This document shows, piece after piece, positions 34,451-41,563 of a DNA stretch of 41,563 nt (within the stretch, counting starts at the first letter, position 1; each line of letters starts with the position of its first letter). The stretch is from Nodosilinea sp. LEGE 07298 (GTDB taxonomy: Bacteria > Cyanobacteriota > Cyanobacteriia > Phormidesmidales > Phormidesmidaceae). The notes beneath the pieces are model-generated. The model was not told the origin of the DNA. It did no database searches and worked only from the letters and a program-made list of their open reading frames with translations. The position numbers were made by a program, and so were the translations under genes. The DNA lies in contig NZ_JADEXE010000020.1 in NCBI RefSeq assembly GCF_015207265.1, positions 1 to 41,563 on the forward strand, written 5' to 3'.

Positions 34451-34774
34451 ATGGCGCGATCGCTGCTGTTTTTTGTGCTGGCTGGCCTGTGTGAAATTGG
34501 CGGCGGCTACCTGGTCTGGCTGGCACTACGAGAAGGCAAAAGCCCCTGGCTGGCGGTGCTGGGTGTGGCAATTTTGGGCATCTACGGGGCCGTACCTACG
34601 CTGCAACCCACCCATTTTGGCCGCGCCTATGCAGCCTATGGCGGAATTTTCATTGTGCTGTCGATCGCCTGGGGCTGGCTGGTTGACCAGGTCAAACCCG
34701 ATCGCTTCGACTGGCTCGGCGGCTGGGTGGTTTTGCTGGGTGTTCTGATCATGATGTATGCCCCCAGACGCTAG
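34451..34774 (+). CDS. YnfA/UPF0060-family small membrane protein
   Basis: A 107-residue protein with four predicted helices, of the YnfA (UPF0060) family, related to small multidrug-resistance transporters. Family motifs are the Glu-containing [18 protein letters not shown] (near 10-27), [24 protein letters not shown] (near 45-68) and the C-terminal [14 protein letters not shown] role in efflux of cationic compounds has been proposed for the family; no substrate can be read here. It is monocistronic, with 179 bases after the P450 gene. Confidence 0.92.
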   Translation: MARSLLFFVLAGLCEIGGGYLVWLALREGKSPWLAVLGVAILGIYGAVPTLQPTHFGRAYAAYGGIFIVLSIAWGWLVDQVKPDRFDWLGGWVVLLGVLIMMYAPRR

Positions 34775-34927
34775 AGAACCCATACAGTATCGCTAAAACC
34801 CCAGATGTGCAGCCGCAGCGACCATAGCCCCCCATCACTTCCTGGACAGAACAGAGGTTTAAACCGATGATCGCCCACTCCTTTCTGTCGGGTCTAGGGC
34901 GGCGGAACGTCCCTGGTCGACGGGGGA

Positions 34928-34951
34928 CCGGGGCCAGCGAAATGGCCCCGG
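34928..34951. terminator. Perfect hairpin between convergent genes
   Basis: CCGGGGCCA (34928-34936) and TGGCCCCGG (34943-34951) enclose a six-base loop GCGAAA. It lies in the 254-base gap between ynfA-like (ends 34774) and the glycosyltransferase (ends 35029). There is no T-run on either strand; terminator or RNA-protective structure. Confidence 0.4.
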
Positions 34952-35028
34952 CGGCAAATCGGGCTTTCACCAGCGGCTTTGGCCTGCGCAACTTGCTCTT
35001 GCTAAAGCAGCAATACTGTACCGATGCT

Positions 35029-36225
35029 CTAGGACGCTTTGAGCGATTGCCCCCGCCAGGTCCAGCCCCAGCCGGTCTTGGTTTTGATAATGGAAGTAAG
35101 GGCGATCGCCACCACAATCAGGCCGCCCACGCTGCTCAGCCACCAGTAGCGCAGGGGCACTCCCACCTGGCGGTAGCTCAGCCACCGCAGCAGCCCGTAG
35201 GCCACCAGCGTCAGCGCCGTCAACCCATAGAGCATCGCTACAGGCCAGGAAAATTCGGGACTGAGCAGGAGCGCGGTAAGGCTGGCCAGCAGCCCCACCC
35301 AGGGCATCACAAACACCATGGCAATGGTGAAGGCAGACAGCAGCGTCAGCGGCAAATTTTCTTCGGTGCCCAGGTAGTAGTTTTTTGTCCACCCCTCCCA
35401 CAGGGTGCCAAACGATGAATACATCCGCACCCCCAGCAGGTCAATGCCCAGCACGTAGCGCAGCGCCAAATTCTGCCGCCGGATCTGGCGGGCCAGCTCC
35501 ACATCTTCCACAATTACGTCGTGAATGGCGGCGTGGCCACCAATTTGGTCGTAGGCGGCGCGCCGAAACAGCATAAATGGCCCAGCGGCAAAGGCATCGT
35601 CTACTGCCGTCGAGTCGTTGATAGCCTGAAAGTCGTAGGCGATCGCGCTCGCGCTCATCATAATCGGCTGCACCAGCCACTCGGCGAAGCAGCCACACTC
35701 AATTTTGGGGCCACAGCTCAGCAGATCGGCCTGGTGGGTTTGAGCCTCGCTCAGGGCAGCGGCGATCGCTCCCGCCGACAGCCGCACATCGGCATCAATA
35801 AACAGCAGGTAGTCGCCCTTGGTAAACTGCGCGGCGTGGGCACAGGCCCAGTTTTTGCCGTGCCAGACTTCCCCTGTTGGGCGCGGCGGCACCGTCAGGT
35901 GGTGAACGTTGGCGTGCTGCGCAGCGAGTTCGGCAGCCAGTTGCCCAGTGGCATCGCTCGATTGGTCGTCGGCAATCCAGACCTCAAAACGCTTAGCCCC
36001 TGGCAGGGCGGTCGTCAGCACCGCTGCCACACAGGCGCGAATGTTCTCAGCCTCGTTATAGGCCGGAATAATCACATCAATAGACGATTCTGGTGGTGCA
36101 GTATCAGCTGGTTCTAATCGAGGAGCCGCTTTCAGCGACTGGGTCAGCTTCCAGGTAAAGGCCGCGATCGCCACCAGCGCAATACCAAGCAACCCGTCCA
36201 GTGCAAACGTTATCGTGTCCAACAT
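35029..36225 (-). CDS. Membrane-bound family 2 glycosyltransferase (possibly CruG-type)
   Basis: A 398-residue GT-A fold inverting glycosyltransferase with an N-terminal helix (about 8-25) and three to four C-terminal helices (about 290-385). Catalytic features are IPAYNEAEN (53-61), DDQSSD (86-91), the metal-binding DAD (144-146), and the catalytic-base-type IVEDVELA (near 240). The layout resembles membrane GT2 enzymes that glycosylate lipids or carotenoids, including CruG, which adds sugar to myxol in cyanobacteria; HpnB-like hopanoid enzymes are an alternative. No carotenoid gene is adjacent, so the acceptor is undecided. Confidence 0.85.
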   Translation of the reverse strand: MLDTITFALDGLLGIALVAIAAFTWKLTQSLKAAPRLEPADTAPPESSIDVIIPAYNEAENIRACVAAVLTTALPGAKRFEVWIADDQSSDATGQLAAELAAQHANVHHLTVPPRPTGEVWHGKNWACAHAAQFTKGDYLLFIDADVRLSAGAIAAALSEAQTHQADLLSCGPKIECGCFAEWLVQPIMMSASAIAYDFQAINDSTAVDDAFAAGPFMLFRRAAYDQIGGHAAIHDVIVEDVELARQIRRQNLALRYVLGIDLLGVRMYSSFGTLWEGWTKNYYLGTEENLPLTLLSAFTIAMVFVMPWVGLLASLTALLLSPEFSWPVAMLYGLTALTLVAYGLLRWLSYRQVGVPLRYWWLSSVGGLIVVAIALTSIIKTKTGWGWTWRGQSLKAS

Positions 36226-36541
36226 GGCCTATTCCCGCCGTCATTCAGTAGCAATCTACTACGGTTGAACCGAGTTGGGGGCGAGGCCGTCCGGCAAGAC
36301 ACCGTTCCATTGCGCTCACCGCTGCACAATCGCTCTGGCCGCGCTTGAGCAGTTTGCGGCACAGTAGGGCGCGATCGCTAAAGGTGGGCTGCTTGCTGCT
36401 TGAGCAGGGTGTTGTCCTCTCGCTTGGGTATGGTTCACGTCCTGGTTAGTCGCGCTTTTACCGGAACCTTTAGACTCAGCTCAGCTCTTCGCAACTCTCG
36501 CTACAATAAAAGCCACACAGAATTCACGGATCGCTTGCGCT
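36226..36541. other. Divergent intergenic region
   Basis: 316 bases between the glycosyltransferase and the NikL-like gene. A TACAAT box (36502-36507) about 35 bases before the NikL-like ATG could be a -10; no good -35 accompanies it. No RNA gene seen. Confidence 0.35.
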
Positions 36542-37006
36542 ATGAAACGGTTGCTTGTTGCTTTGGTCATGTGTTTGGCTCTGGTGGGGTTTCCGGCCCA
36601 GGCAAGCGCACACCAGGTTGAAACGTTTTACACTCTCGACAATCAGCTTGAGTTTCAGTCGAGGTTTAGTTCTGGAGAGCCGTTTGTGGGCGCAACGGTC
36701 AGTATTTACGCCCCCAACAGCTCCGACGAGCCCTGGATGACCACCACCACCGACAGTGAGGGGCGATTTGCCTTTGTGCCCGACGAGTCGATACCGGGCG
36801 ACTGGGAAGTGGCGATCGAAGATGACACCCGCAGCCACGCCGACTACTGGACCGTGCCCGTGGGCGACAAGGGCATTATCTACGACGGCATTAGCCTCGA
36901 CTCGACCGAAGATGTACACTACCGCGCTGCCGCTGCCTTCATGCCGCTGATGATTTCTATCGGTGGAGCGCTAGCCTGGCTAGGGTTTACCCGTCGCCGT
37001 CGCTAA
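36542..37006 (+). CDS. Secreted NikL/Ig-like domain protein with C-terminal membrane anchor
   Basis: A 154-residue protein. The signal peptide (1-23, ending ASA) leaves His24 as the predicted mature N-terminus. The domain (24-130) has DNQLEFQSRFSSGEPFVGATVSIYAP and TDSEGRFAFVPDESIPGDWEVAIED, a carboxypeptidase-regulatory-like beta fold also seen in NikL, an extracytoplasmic component of nickel ECF transporters. A C-terminal helix (about 132-149) and RRRR anchor it. A role in nickel or other metal handling is inferred from this similarity only. It is followed by its own terminator. Confidence 0.6.
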   Translation: MKRLLVALVMCLALVGFPAQASAHQVETFYTLDNQLEFQSRFSSGEPFVGATVSIYAPNSSDEPWMTTTTDSEGRFAFVPDESIPGDWEVAIEDDTRSHADYWTVPVGDKGIIYDGISLDSTEDVHYRAAAAFMPLMISIGGALAWLGFTRRRR

Positions 37007-37034
37007 ACAATCCTTCAAGTGCAGCGGTTAACGG

Positions 37035-37084
37035 CTGCCCTCGACCTGCCTGGCCTGCTGCTAGGGATGCCGAGGGCAGAACTT
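37035..37084 (+). terminator. Terminator of the NikL-like gene
   Basis: CTGCCCTCG (37035-37043) pairs perfectly with CGAGGGCAG (37071-37079), followed by AACTTTT. It begins 28 bases after the stop at 37006. Confidence 0.55.
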
Positions 37085-37418
37085 TTGGGTGATTGAAACC
37101 ACACTGATGCCTGGTTAGGCAATGTATTAGTAACTTTCATCGAGACCGGGTTTCTGCTGGAGGTGCAGCGCCTCGTTGCTGTGTAGAAGTGCGGTTTTCG
37201 ATGGTACTATGCGCCATAAATCAACACTCGTTTTGCAGAAATCAATATAAAGCTCTCAGCGTAGCTAGCAAGCAAAACTGAGCATGATATGATTGTTAAG
37301 GAATTATAAGCGTCCTCATGGGCCAGTCTTTGCTCCATTAAGCTGTTTGCGGCGGTTATCTGAGTTGTTGAGTTGATTCGGCTTGCTGATATCTCGATTT
37401 TGCAATCAAGCTTAGGCT

Positions 37419-37454
37419 CTGTTCGGTTCCCTTCGGGGTGAACAGATTTTTTTT
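37419..37454 (+). terminator. Intrinsic terminator in the desA leader region
   Basis: CTGTTC (37419-37424) pairs with GAACAG (37440-37445). Inside, CCC and GGG close a TTCG tetraloop, a very stable arrangement. A run of eight T follows (37447-37454). It reads toward desA and ends 57 bases before the start codon. Confidence 0.75.
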
Positions 37455-37510
37455 GGGCAGCTATAGTCCAGCCCCGACGTTCGCACCTTAACTTTTCTGG
37501 AGACTATTCC

Positions 37511-38551
37511 TTGACTGCAATTTTTGAGCCTTCCGCTAAAGCCGCGGATGTGAATCCGTATGGCGACCTGACTCTAAAGCAGGTTATTCAAACTATTCCT
37601 AAGGCATATTTTCAAAAAGATTCCCGCAAAGCGTGGACTGCAGTGCTGCTCAGCGTAGGTACGGTAGCCCTAGGTTACGTTGCGATCGCCCTCTCGCCCT
37701 GGTTTTTACTGCCGGTGGCCTGGTTTGTGACGGGCACGGCACTTACCGGCTTTTTTGTGATTGGCCACGACTGCGGCCATCGCTCCTTTGCCAACCGCCG
37801 CTGGGTCAACAACTGGCTGGGGCACATCATGTTTCTGCCGCTAATTTACCCCTTCCACAGCTGGCGGCTGCTGCACGACATTCACCACCGCCACACCAAC
37901 AACATGGAGATCGACAACGCCTGGGCCCCGTGGAGTCAGGAAGAATATTCTGGCGCTGGTGGCTTTTTGCAGGTGGTTTACCAGAGCATGCGGGGCTGGC
38001 TGTGGTGGCTGGCATCGGTGGCTCACTGGGGAGCGCTGCACTTTGACCTGCGCAATTTTGAACCCCGCGACCATGCCAAGGTCAAGCGCTCAATTGCAGC
38101 AGTAGTGATCTTTGCGGCGATATTCTTCCCCACACTGTTTTACTTTGCTGGCCCCTGGGGCGTGGTCAAGTACTGGCTGATGCCCTGGCTGGGCTACCAC
38201 TTCTGGATGAGCACCTTCACCCTGGTGCACCACACCATTCCTGAAATTCAGTTCCACTACGACGACACCTGGAATGAAGCCGAGGCCCAGCTCTCTGGCA
38301 CGCTCCACTGTGACTATCCCAAGTGGATTGAAGTGCTGTGCCACGATATCAACGTCCATGTTCCCCACCATATCTCAGTGGGTATACCGTCCTACAACCT
38401 GCGGCCTGCCTACGCAGCGCTCAAAGCCAACTGGGCACCGCTAATGAAAGAGACCCGGTTCTCCCTCGATCTGATGCGGACAATTACAGGGCGCTGTCAT
38501 ATCTATCACCCTGAGCAGGCTTACCAAACCTTCCGAGATTTGGGCCGCTAA
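37511..38551 (+). CDS. desA: Acyl-lipid delta-12 (omega-6) fatty acid desaturase
   Basis: Membrane di-iron enzyme that introduces the delta-12 double bond into lipid-bound oleate, using ferredoxin, important at low temperature. The 346-residue protein has the three His boxes HDCGH (86-90), HDIHH (122-126) and HVPHH (283-287), and four hydrophobic helices. It agrees end to end with Synechocystis DesA, including VGHDCGHRSFA-type and MPWLGYHFWMSTFT segments. The start is TTG at 37511, supported by GGAG eight bases upstream and the absence of an in-frame ATG. Strong terminators lie both upstream and downstream, so it is monocistronic. Confidence 0.94.
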   Translation: MTAIFEPSAKAADVNPYGDLTLKQVIQTIPKAYFQKDSRKAWTAVLLSVGTVALGYVAIALSPWFLLPVAWFVTGTALTGFFVIGHDCGHRSFANRRWVNNWLGHIMFLPLIYPFHSWRLLHDIHHRHTNNMEIDNAWAPWSQEEYSGAGGFLQVVYQSMRGWLWWLASVAHWGALHFDLRNFEPRDHAKVKRSIAAVVIFAAIFFPTLFYFAGPWGVVKYWLMPWLGYHFWMSTFTLVHHTIPEIQFHYDDTWNEAEAQLSGTLHCDYPKWIEVLCHDINVHVPHHISVGIPSYNLRPAYAALKANWAPLMKETRFSLDLMRTITGRCHIYHPEQAYQTFRDLGR

Positions 38552-38595
38552 AGCATCGCCTAAATGTCTCGTCAGGGGCGATTTAGCCCCCGCCA

Positions 38596-38628
38596 CCGGC
38601 CCAGGTTTTCTGGGCCGGTTTTGTCTTT
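38596..38628 (+). terminator. Intrinsic terminator of desA
   Basis: CCGGCCCAG (38596-38604) and CTGGGCCGG (38610-38618) form a perfect 9-bp stem with loop GTTTT, followed by TTTTGTCTTT. It lies 45 bases after the desA stop. Confidence 0.85.
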
Positions 38629-38768
38629 GGTAAGGACAATTGGTAAACTGCGACACGTTACTTCGCAACTGGCCCTTGCCATCGCCACAATCGTGAGTAG
38701 CATTAGGAGTCTTGCCAGCTTTAGACCCCGAACGCTACTCCGCTCTTCACACCGCTACACCAATCGCT

Positions 38769-40241
38769 ATGGCCCTGCTGTCTCGTCCACTGAATACGTT
38801 ACTCACGACCGCTGCCGTGGTGCTGGCGGGGCTGGCTGCCGCCCCTATAGCTAGGGCACAGCAGTTTGAACAACAGCCCATTGACCCCAGCCTAACCGTG
38901 GCGATCGCTACTCCCGTGCGCGATGGGGCCTTCTACAACCTGATGATTTTGGAGCAAGTTCCCAACCAGCGGCAGTGCTGGCAGGAGCAAAACCCAGGGA
39001 ACGGGCCGGTGGCCATTGACCCACTGCTGCTCAATTTTGACTTTACCGGAGCCTGCGATCGCAAGACCGATAGCAACGGCTACTCAGTGCGTGTCAACGG
39101 CCAAGACCTGGGCGTGCACTACCGTCTGGAGGTGTCGGCTCGGCAGAATGACCTGGTGCTGTTTGCCAGGCCAACCCGCGATCGCTCGGCCCCGCCCATC
39201 GAAATTGGCCGCACCAATGGCCGCACCAATGGTTTCCTGAAGATTCAGCTCAACCCCGGCTGGCAGATGGCCCGCCGCACCTACAACGGCCAGCCCGTTG
39301 GCCACATCTACCTCACTCACGACGCCCCGCTGGATGTGCGGCTGGCCACCGGGGCTGCTCCACCCCTGTCGCAGGGCGCACCAGCCCCAGCACTTCCCAC
39401 CGTACCCAGCACGCCCATTGCCCAAACGCCGCCATCCAGCGGCACCACGCCCACGGGCAACCACTTCCGCGTCATCGTGCCGATTACCAACAACAACACG
39501 CTGCAACAGGTGCGCGCCGTCGAGCCCGAAGCCTTTCGCGCCACCGTCGATGGTCAGTCGGTTGTGCAGGTGGGTTTGTTTCGCGATCGCCAGCGAGCCG
39601 ATGAGATCTACAACGCTCTGGTTGCCGCCAGTCTACCCGCCAAGATTATCAGCGCCTCGGCCCCAGCGGTGGCCTCTACTCCGGTGATTCCACCCATTCC
39701 CCAGGGGTCGATCGTGGTGGTGATTGACCCCGGCCACGGCGGTCGCGACCCCGGTGCCGTAGGCATTGGCGGTATGCAAGAAAAGCAGATCAATACCGCC
39801 GTATCTAATCGGGTGCAGCAGCAGCTCCAGGCCGCTGGCATTACCGTGCTAATGACCCGCAGCAGCGATGTCTTTGTGGATCTCGATGCCCGCGCCCAGT
39901 ACGCCAACCGGGCCGGGGCCAACCTGTTTGTCAGCATTCACGCCAATGCCATCAGCATGAGCCGTCCCGAGGTCAACGGTCTAGAGACCTACTACTTCTC
40001 CAGCGGCGAGCGGCTGGCCCGCAGCATTCACAGCGCGGTGCTGCAAAATGTGAGTATGCGCGATCGCGGCGTCCGCCAGGCCCGCTTTTATGTGCTGCGC
40101 TATACCACCATGCCCTCGGTGCTGGTCGAAACCGGCTTTGTCACCGGGGCCGAAGATGCCGCCCGCTTTCGTGACCCCGCCGCCGTCAACCGCATCGCCG
40201 ACGGTATCGCCCGAGGTATTTTGAACTATCTAGGTCGGTAA
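38769..40241 (+). CDS. N-acetylmuramoyl-L-alanine amidase with DUF3747 and SPOR-like domains
   Basis: Periplasmic Zn amidase (AmiC type) that cuts the MurNAc-L-Ala bond during cell separation and septal remodelling. The 490-residue protein has a signal peptide (1-30), a cyanobacterial DUF3747 domain (about 31-195), a Pro-rich linker, a SPOR-like segment (about 231-295, FRVIVP...VVQVGLFRDRQRADEIYNAL), and an Amidase_3 domain (313-490) with DPGHGGRDPGA (His323), Glu338, SIHANA (His391) and the catalytic Glu454 in VETGF. ATG 38769 gives the signal peptide; TTG 38712 is rejected. In filamentous cyanobacteria such amidases also drill septal nanopores. Confidence 0.92.
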   Translation: MALLSRPLNTLLTTAAVVLAGLAAAPIARAQQFEQQPIDPSLTVAIATPVRDGAFYNLMILEQVPNQRQCWQEQNPGNGPVAIDPLLLNFDFTGACDRKTDSNGYSVRVNGQDLGVHYRLEVSARQNDLVLFARPTRDRSAPPIEIGRTNGRTNGFLKIQLNPGWQMARRTYNGQPVGHIYLTHDAPLDVRLATGAAPPLSQGAPAPALPTVPSTPIAQTPPSSGTTPTGNHFRVIVPITNNNTLQQVRAVEPEAFRATVDGQSVVQVGLFRDRQRADEIYNALVAASLPAKIISASAPAVASTPVIPPIPQGSIVVVIDPGHGGRDPGAVGIGGMQEKQINTAVSNRVQQQLQAAGITVLMTRSSDVFVDLDARAQYANRAGANLFVSIHANAISMSRPEVNGLETYYFSSGERLARSIHSAVLQNVSMRDRGVRQARFYVLRYTTMPSVLVETGFVTGAEDAARFRDPAAVNRIADGIARGILNYLGR

Positions 40242-40305
40242 ATGAAGGCGGGGACGGTTAGAGAGACGAGAAAGGTGGGGGGAGATAGACCTAATGTAGG
40301 TAGTT

Positions 40306-40656
40306 TCAAAGGGGAAGTTTAGCAATTCGATTGACCCACTCCTCAGCATTGGATACGGCCCAAATCAGCAGCAATTCTTCGATCGCTGTTTCAAACGATA
40401 GCTTTCTAGAAACGATGATGACACCAGAACTTTGCTGACTAGCGATAAATGCAGCAAACTCCAGGGGCATTGTCCTGCGATCGTGGCTAACAAGAATCCG
40501 CCCCTGCCGTGCCGAGAGGCGTAAGACCTCTGCGTCAATAATTCCATCCAACCCAGCAGCAGAGGCGCTTTGAAAATTCACCGCAGGCTCTCGCCGCAGC
40601 ACCCCGGTCACAATCGCTTGATTCAAATCGGCATCTGCTTGGTAGCGAACGGTCAA
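40306..40656 (-). CDS. DUF5615 PIN-like toxin (VapC45-type)
   Basis: A 116-residue PIN-like protein, probably an RNase toxin. The family pattern is present: an N-terminal acidic pair in YQADADLN (5-12), VLRLSARQGRILVSHDRRTM with Asp59 (about 44-63), and a C-terminal helical part. The start is TTG at 40656, overlapping the TGA of the DUF433 gene as TTGA, so translation is coupled. The order antitoxin then toxin is typical of this pair. It ends in a 64-base gap after the amidase gene on the opposite strand. Confidence 0.78.
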   Translation of the reverse strand: MTVRYQADADLNQAIVTGVLRREPAVNFQSASAAGLDGIIDAEVLRLSARQGRILVSHDRRTMPLEFAAFIASQQSSGVIIVSRKLSFETAIEELLLIWAVSNAEEWVNRIAKLPL

Positions 40657-40982
40657 GAATTTACCTGCTGCTGCGAGGCTTTAGCCGCTAGGAGCTTGTC
40701 GTACAAACCAGGGGCAGAAACTTGTAGAGGTTGGGGCATGGCATCGAAAGCAGCTTGCTCTGCCGCCAGGTAAGCGTCAACCTCAGCACGATTGGCCAAA
40801 TAAAAGGTAATCACCCCATACACTTGCTCTAAAGTCAGTAGTGGAAATGACTGCACAATGCTTTCGGGTGCCAGGCCATCACGGAAGGCATAGACAACAG
40901 AATCTATGGAGATTCGAGTGCCCTCGACCCAATAAGCTTCGTTGCGATACTCGACGTAAGATTTGGCCGTAACGACTGGCAT
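40653..40982 (-). CDS. DUF433 antitoxin (VapB45-type)
   Basis: A 109-residue protein whose N-terminal part YVEYRNEAYWVEGTRISIDSVVYAFRDGLAPESIVQSFP (about 9-47, in pieces) is the DUF433 winged-helix-like domain, followed by LTLEQVYGVITFYLANRAEVDAYL. DUF433 with a following DUF5615 gene forms a toxin-antitoxin pair in many cyanobacteria; the DUF433 protein neutralises the PIN-like partner and may repress the operon. The ATG at 40982 fits the family. A promoter should lie in the short gap before 41038, shared with no other gene. Confidence 0.82.
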   Translation of the reverse strand: MPVVTAKSYVEYRNEAYWVEGTRISIDSVVYAFRDGLAPESIVQSFPLLTLEQVYGVITFYLANRAEVDAYLAAEQAAFDAMPQPLQVSAPGLYDKLLAAKASQQQVNS

Positions 40983-41037
40983 GGCTTATTGAACTTCACT
41001 TATGGTTTAAGTGTAACCGGGCTACTCAGTCATGGGC

Positions 41038-41563
41038 TTATCGGGGTGCTCTGCGCCAGCCCGCCGCGATCGCCTCCGCCTCGGTGCAAAACCACCGCTC
41101 TCCCTTGTCGAGATGGATCTCTGTTCCCTCATAATCTTCCATGCCGGGAACGTGGTAGAGCTTGTTGCCGCTTGAAATTGAAATATTGCCTTTGACCACA
41201 CAGGTAGATTCTGCGATCGTCTCAATAGGGGAAGGCGAAGTTGTGGCAGTGGGCTGCGTAGTGGGCGAGGGCGGACTACTCGTAGCAGGCGGCGAAGGCG
41301 GAGGCGTAGTGGTGGGCTGTGCAGTAGGTGAGGGCAAACTACTTGTAGCAGGCGGCGAGGGTGGAGTCGTAGTAGTGGGCTGCGCAGTGGGTAAGGGAAC
41401 AGACGACAGAAAGAAGGTTCTGTGCACAAACGGCACGGCGAACAGTGCGACAGTAGTAAGGCCTAAAATACCCACCACAGCTTCAAGCCAGATGTCTTGT
41501 ATTGATTGACGCCTAGCTATCCGAGGGCGGGGCGTTGTTGGGATAGATTTAGCTGTCCGAGGG
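41038..41563 (-). CDS. Sunset-domain membrane protein, N-terminus cut by window end
   Basis: The frame is open to the right edge, so the start codon is outside. Visible are a basic cytoplasmic stretch, RRQSIQDIWLEA, one transmembrane helix (VVGILGLTTVALFAVPF), and a Pro/Thr/Ser-rich linker with three repeats of the SPPATSS...PTAQPTTT type. The C-terminal sunset domain has CVVKGNISISSGNKLYHVPG and ERWFCTEAEAIAAGWRRA. Function of the sunset domain is unknown. Two Cys (in CVVKG and WFCTE) may form a disulfide outside the cell. Confidence 0.8.
   Translation of the reverse strand, partial: PRTAKSIPTTPRPRIARRQSIQDIWLEAVVGILGLTTVALFAVPFVHRTFFLSSVPLPTAQPTTTTPPSPPATSSLPSPTAQPTTTPPPSPPATSSPPSPTTQPTATTSPSPIETIAESTCVVKGNISISSGNKLYHVPGMEDYEGTEIHLDKGERWFCTEAEAIAAGWRRAPR

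Larger units (their letters stand above)
37007..37510. other. 504-base intergenic region with two intrinsic terminators, upstream of desA
   Basis: Left part holds the terminator of the NikL-like gene. The middle (about 37085-37418) is AT-richer than its surroundings and has no supported ORF. The right part holds a canonical terminator 57 bases before the desA start. A short RNA from a promoter near 37270-37310 (for example around AATTATAAG) ending at that terminator is possible, as is premature termination of the desA leader. Confidence 0.4.
1..41563. repeat. Scattered HIP1 octamers (GCGATCGC)
   Basis: The highly iterated palindrome of cyanobacteria occurs in genes and gaps throughout, for example at 2411-2418, 2493-2500, 33964-33971 and 37682-37689. 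I did not count all copies; the density is many per ten kilobases. It is the clearest phylum marker. Confidence 0.95.

Noticed and set aside
36226-37510. tRNA genes in the two large gaps
   Set aside because: No T-arm consensus with acceptor stem pairing found by eye.

Overview
The window reads as chromosomal DNA of a cyanobacterium. The HIP1 octamer GCGATCGC recurs throughout, and several genes are typical of the group: desA, an NdbB-type quinone reductase, a CYP120-like P450, a DUF3747 amidase, a sunset-domain membrane protein and TPR-linked kinases. The overall make-up, with a possible PatX-like peptide, fits a filamentous Leptolyngbya/Nodosilinea-like lineage; the exact taxon is inference. 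No rRNA, tRNA, CRISPR array, phage or transposase gene was found.

Layout. 1-4.4 kb: 3' part of mutS, a Uma2 nuclease, a secreted YHS-domain protein with five Cys hexapeptides, and a urate hydroxylase (hpxO-like). 4.4-9.3 kb: a short secreted peptide ending in GSGRR (PatX-like candidate), a degenerate kinase-TPR protein, a DUF393 thiol protein, a second YHS protein with fifteen Cys hexapeptides, and a small secreted protein followed by a long hairpin. 9.3-13.4 kb: a GAF-domain protein and ffh. 13.5-17.5 kb: xanthine dehydrogenase as two genes, xdhA and xdhB, separated by a MITE-like repeat pair. Together with hpxO this supplies hypoxanthine/xanthine to urate to 5-hydroxyisourate. 18-20.3 kb: a MESH1-like alarmone hydrolase and an mtnA/class II aldolase pair for methylthioribose-1-phosphate. 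20.6-25.2 kb: sulfotransferase, ndbB-like, azlC and a GspE/PilB-type ATPase.

25.4-31.9 kb is a leftward block of envelope genes: DUF4394/DUF4114 protein, DUF4331 protein, membrane-anchored TPR protein, a NicO-type metal exporter with an EF-hand loop and a His-rich loop, and a small Cys-containing secreted protein. The TPR and NicO genes overlap by ATGA. The predicted mature DUF4331 protein starts Ser-Asp-His (an ATCUN Cu/Ni motif), the NicO protein probably starts with His after signal cleavage, and a NikL-like secreted protein at 36.5 kb also exposes an N-terminal His. I regard this possible metal-handling set as the best candidate for an undescribed system; its function is inference.

32-41.5 kb: azlD (separated from azlC by 8.5 kb), a CXXC-less HMA-like protein, a P450, ynfA-like, a membrane glycosyltransferase, the NikL-like protein, desA with intrinsic terminators on both sides, a DUF3747-SPOR-amidase, a DUF433/DUF5615 (VapBC45-type) toxin-antitoxin pair, and a sunset-domain protein cut by the window end.
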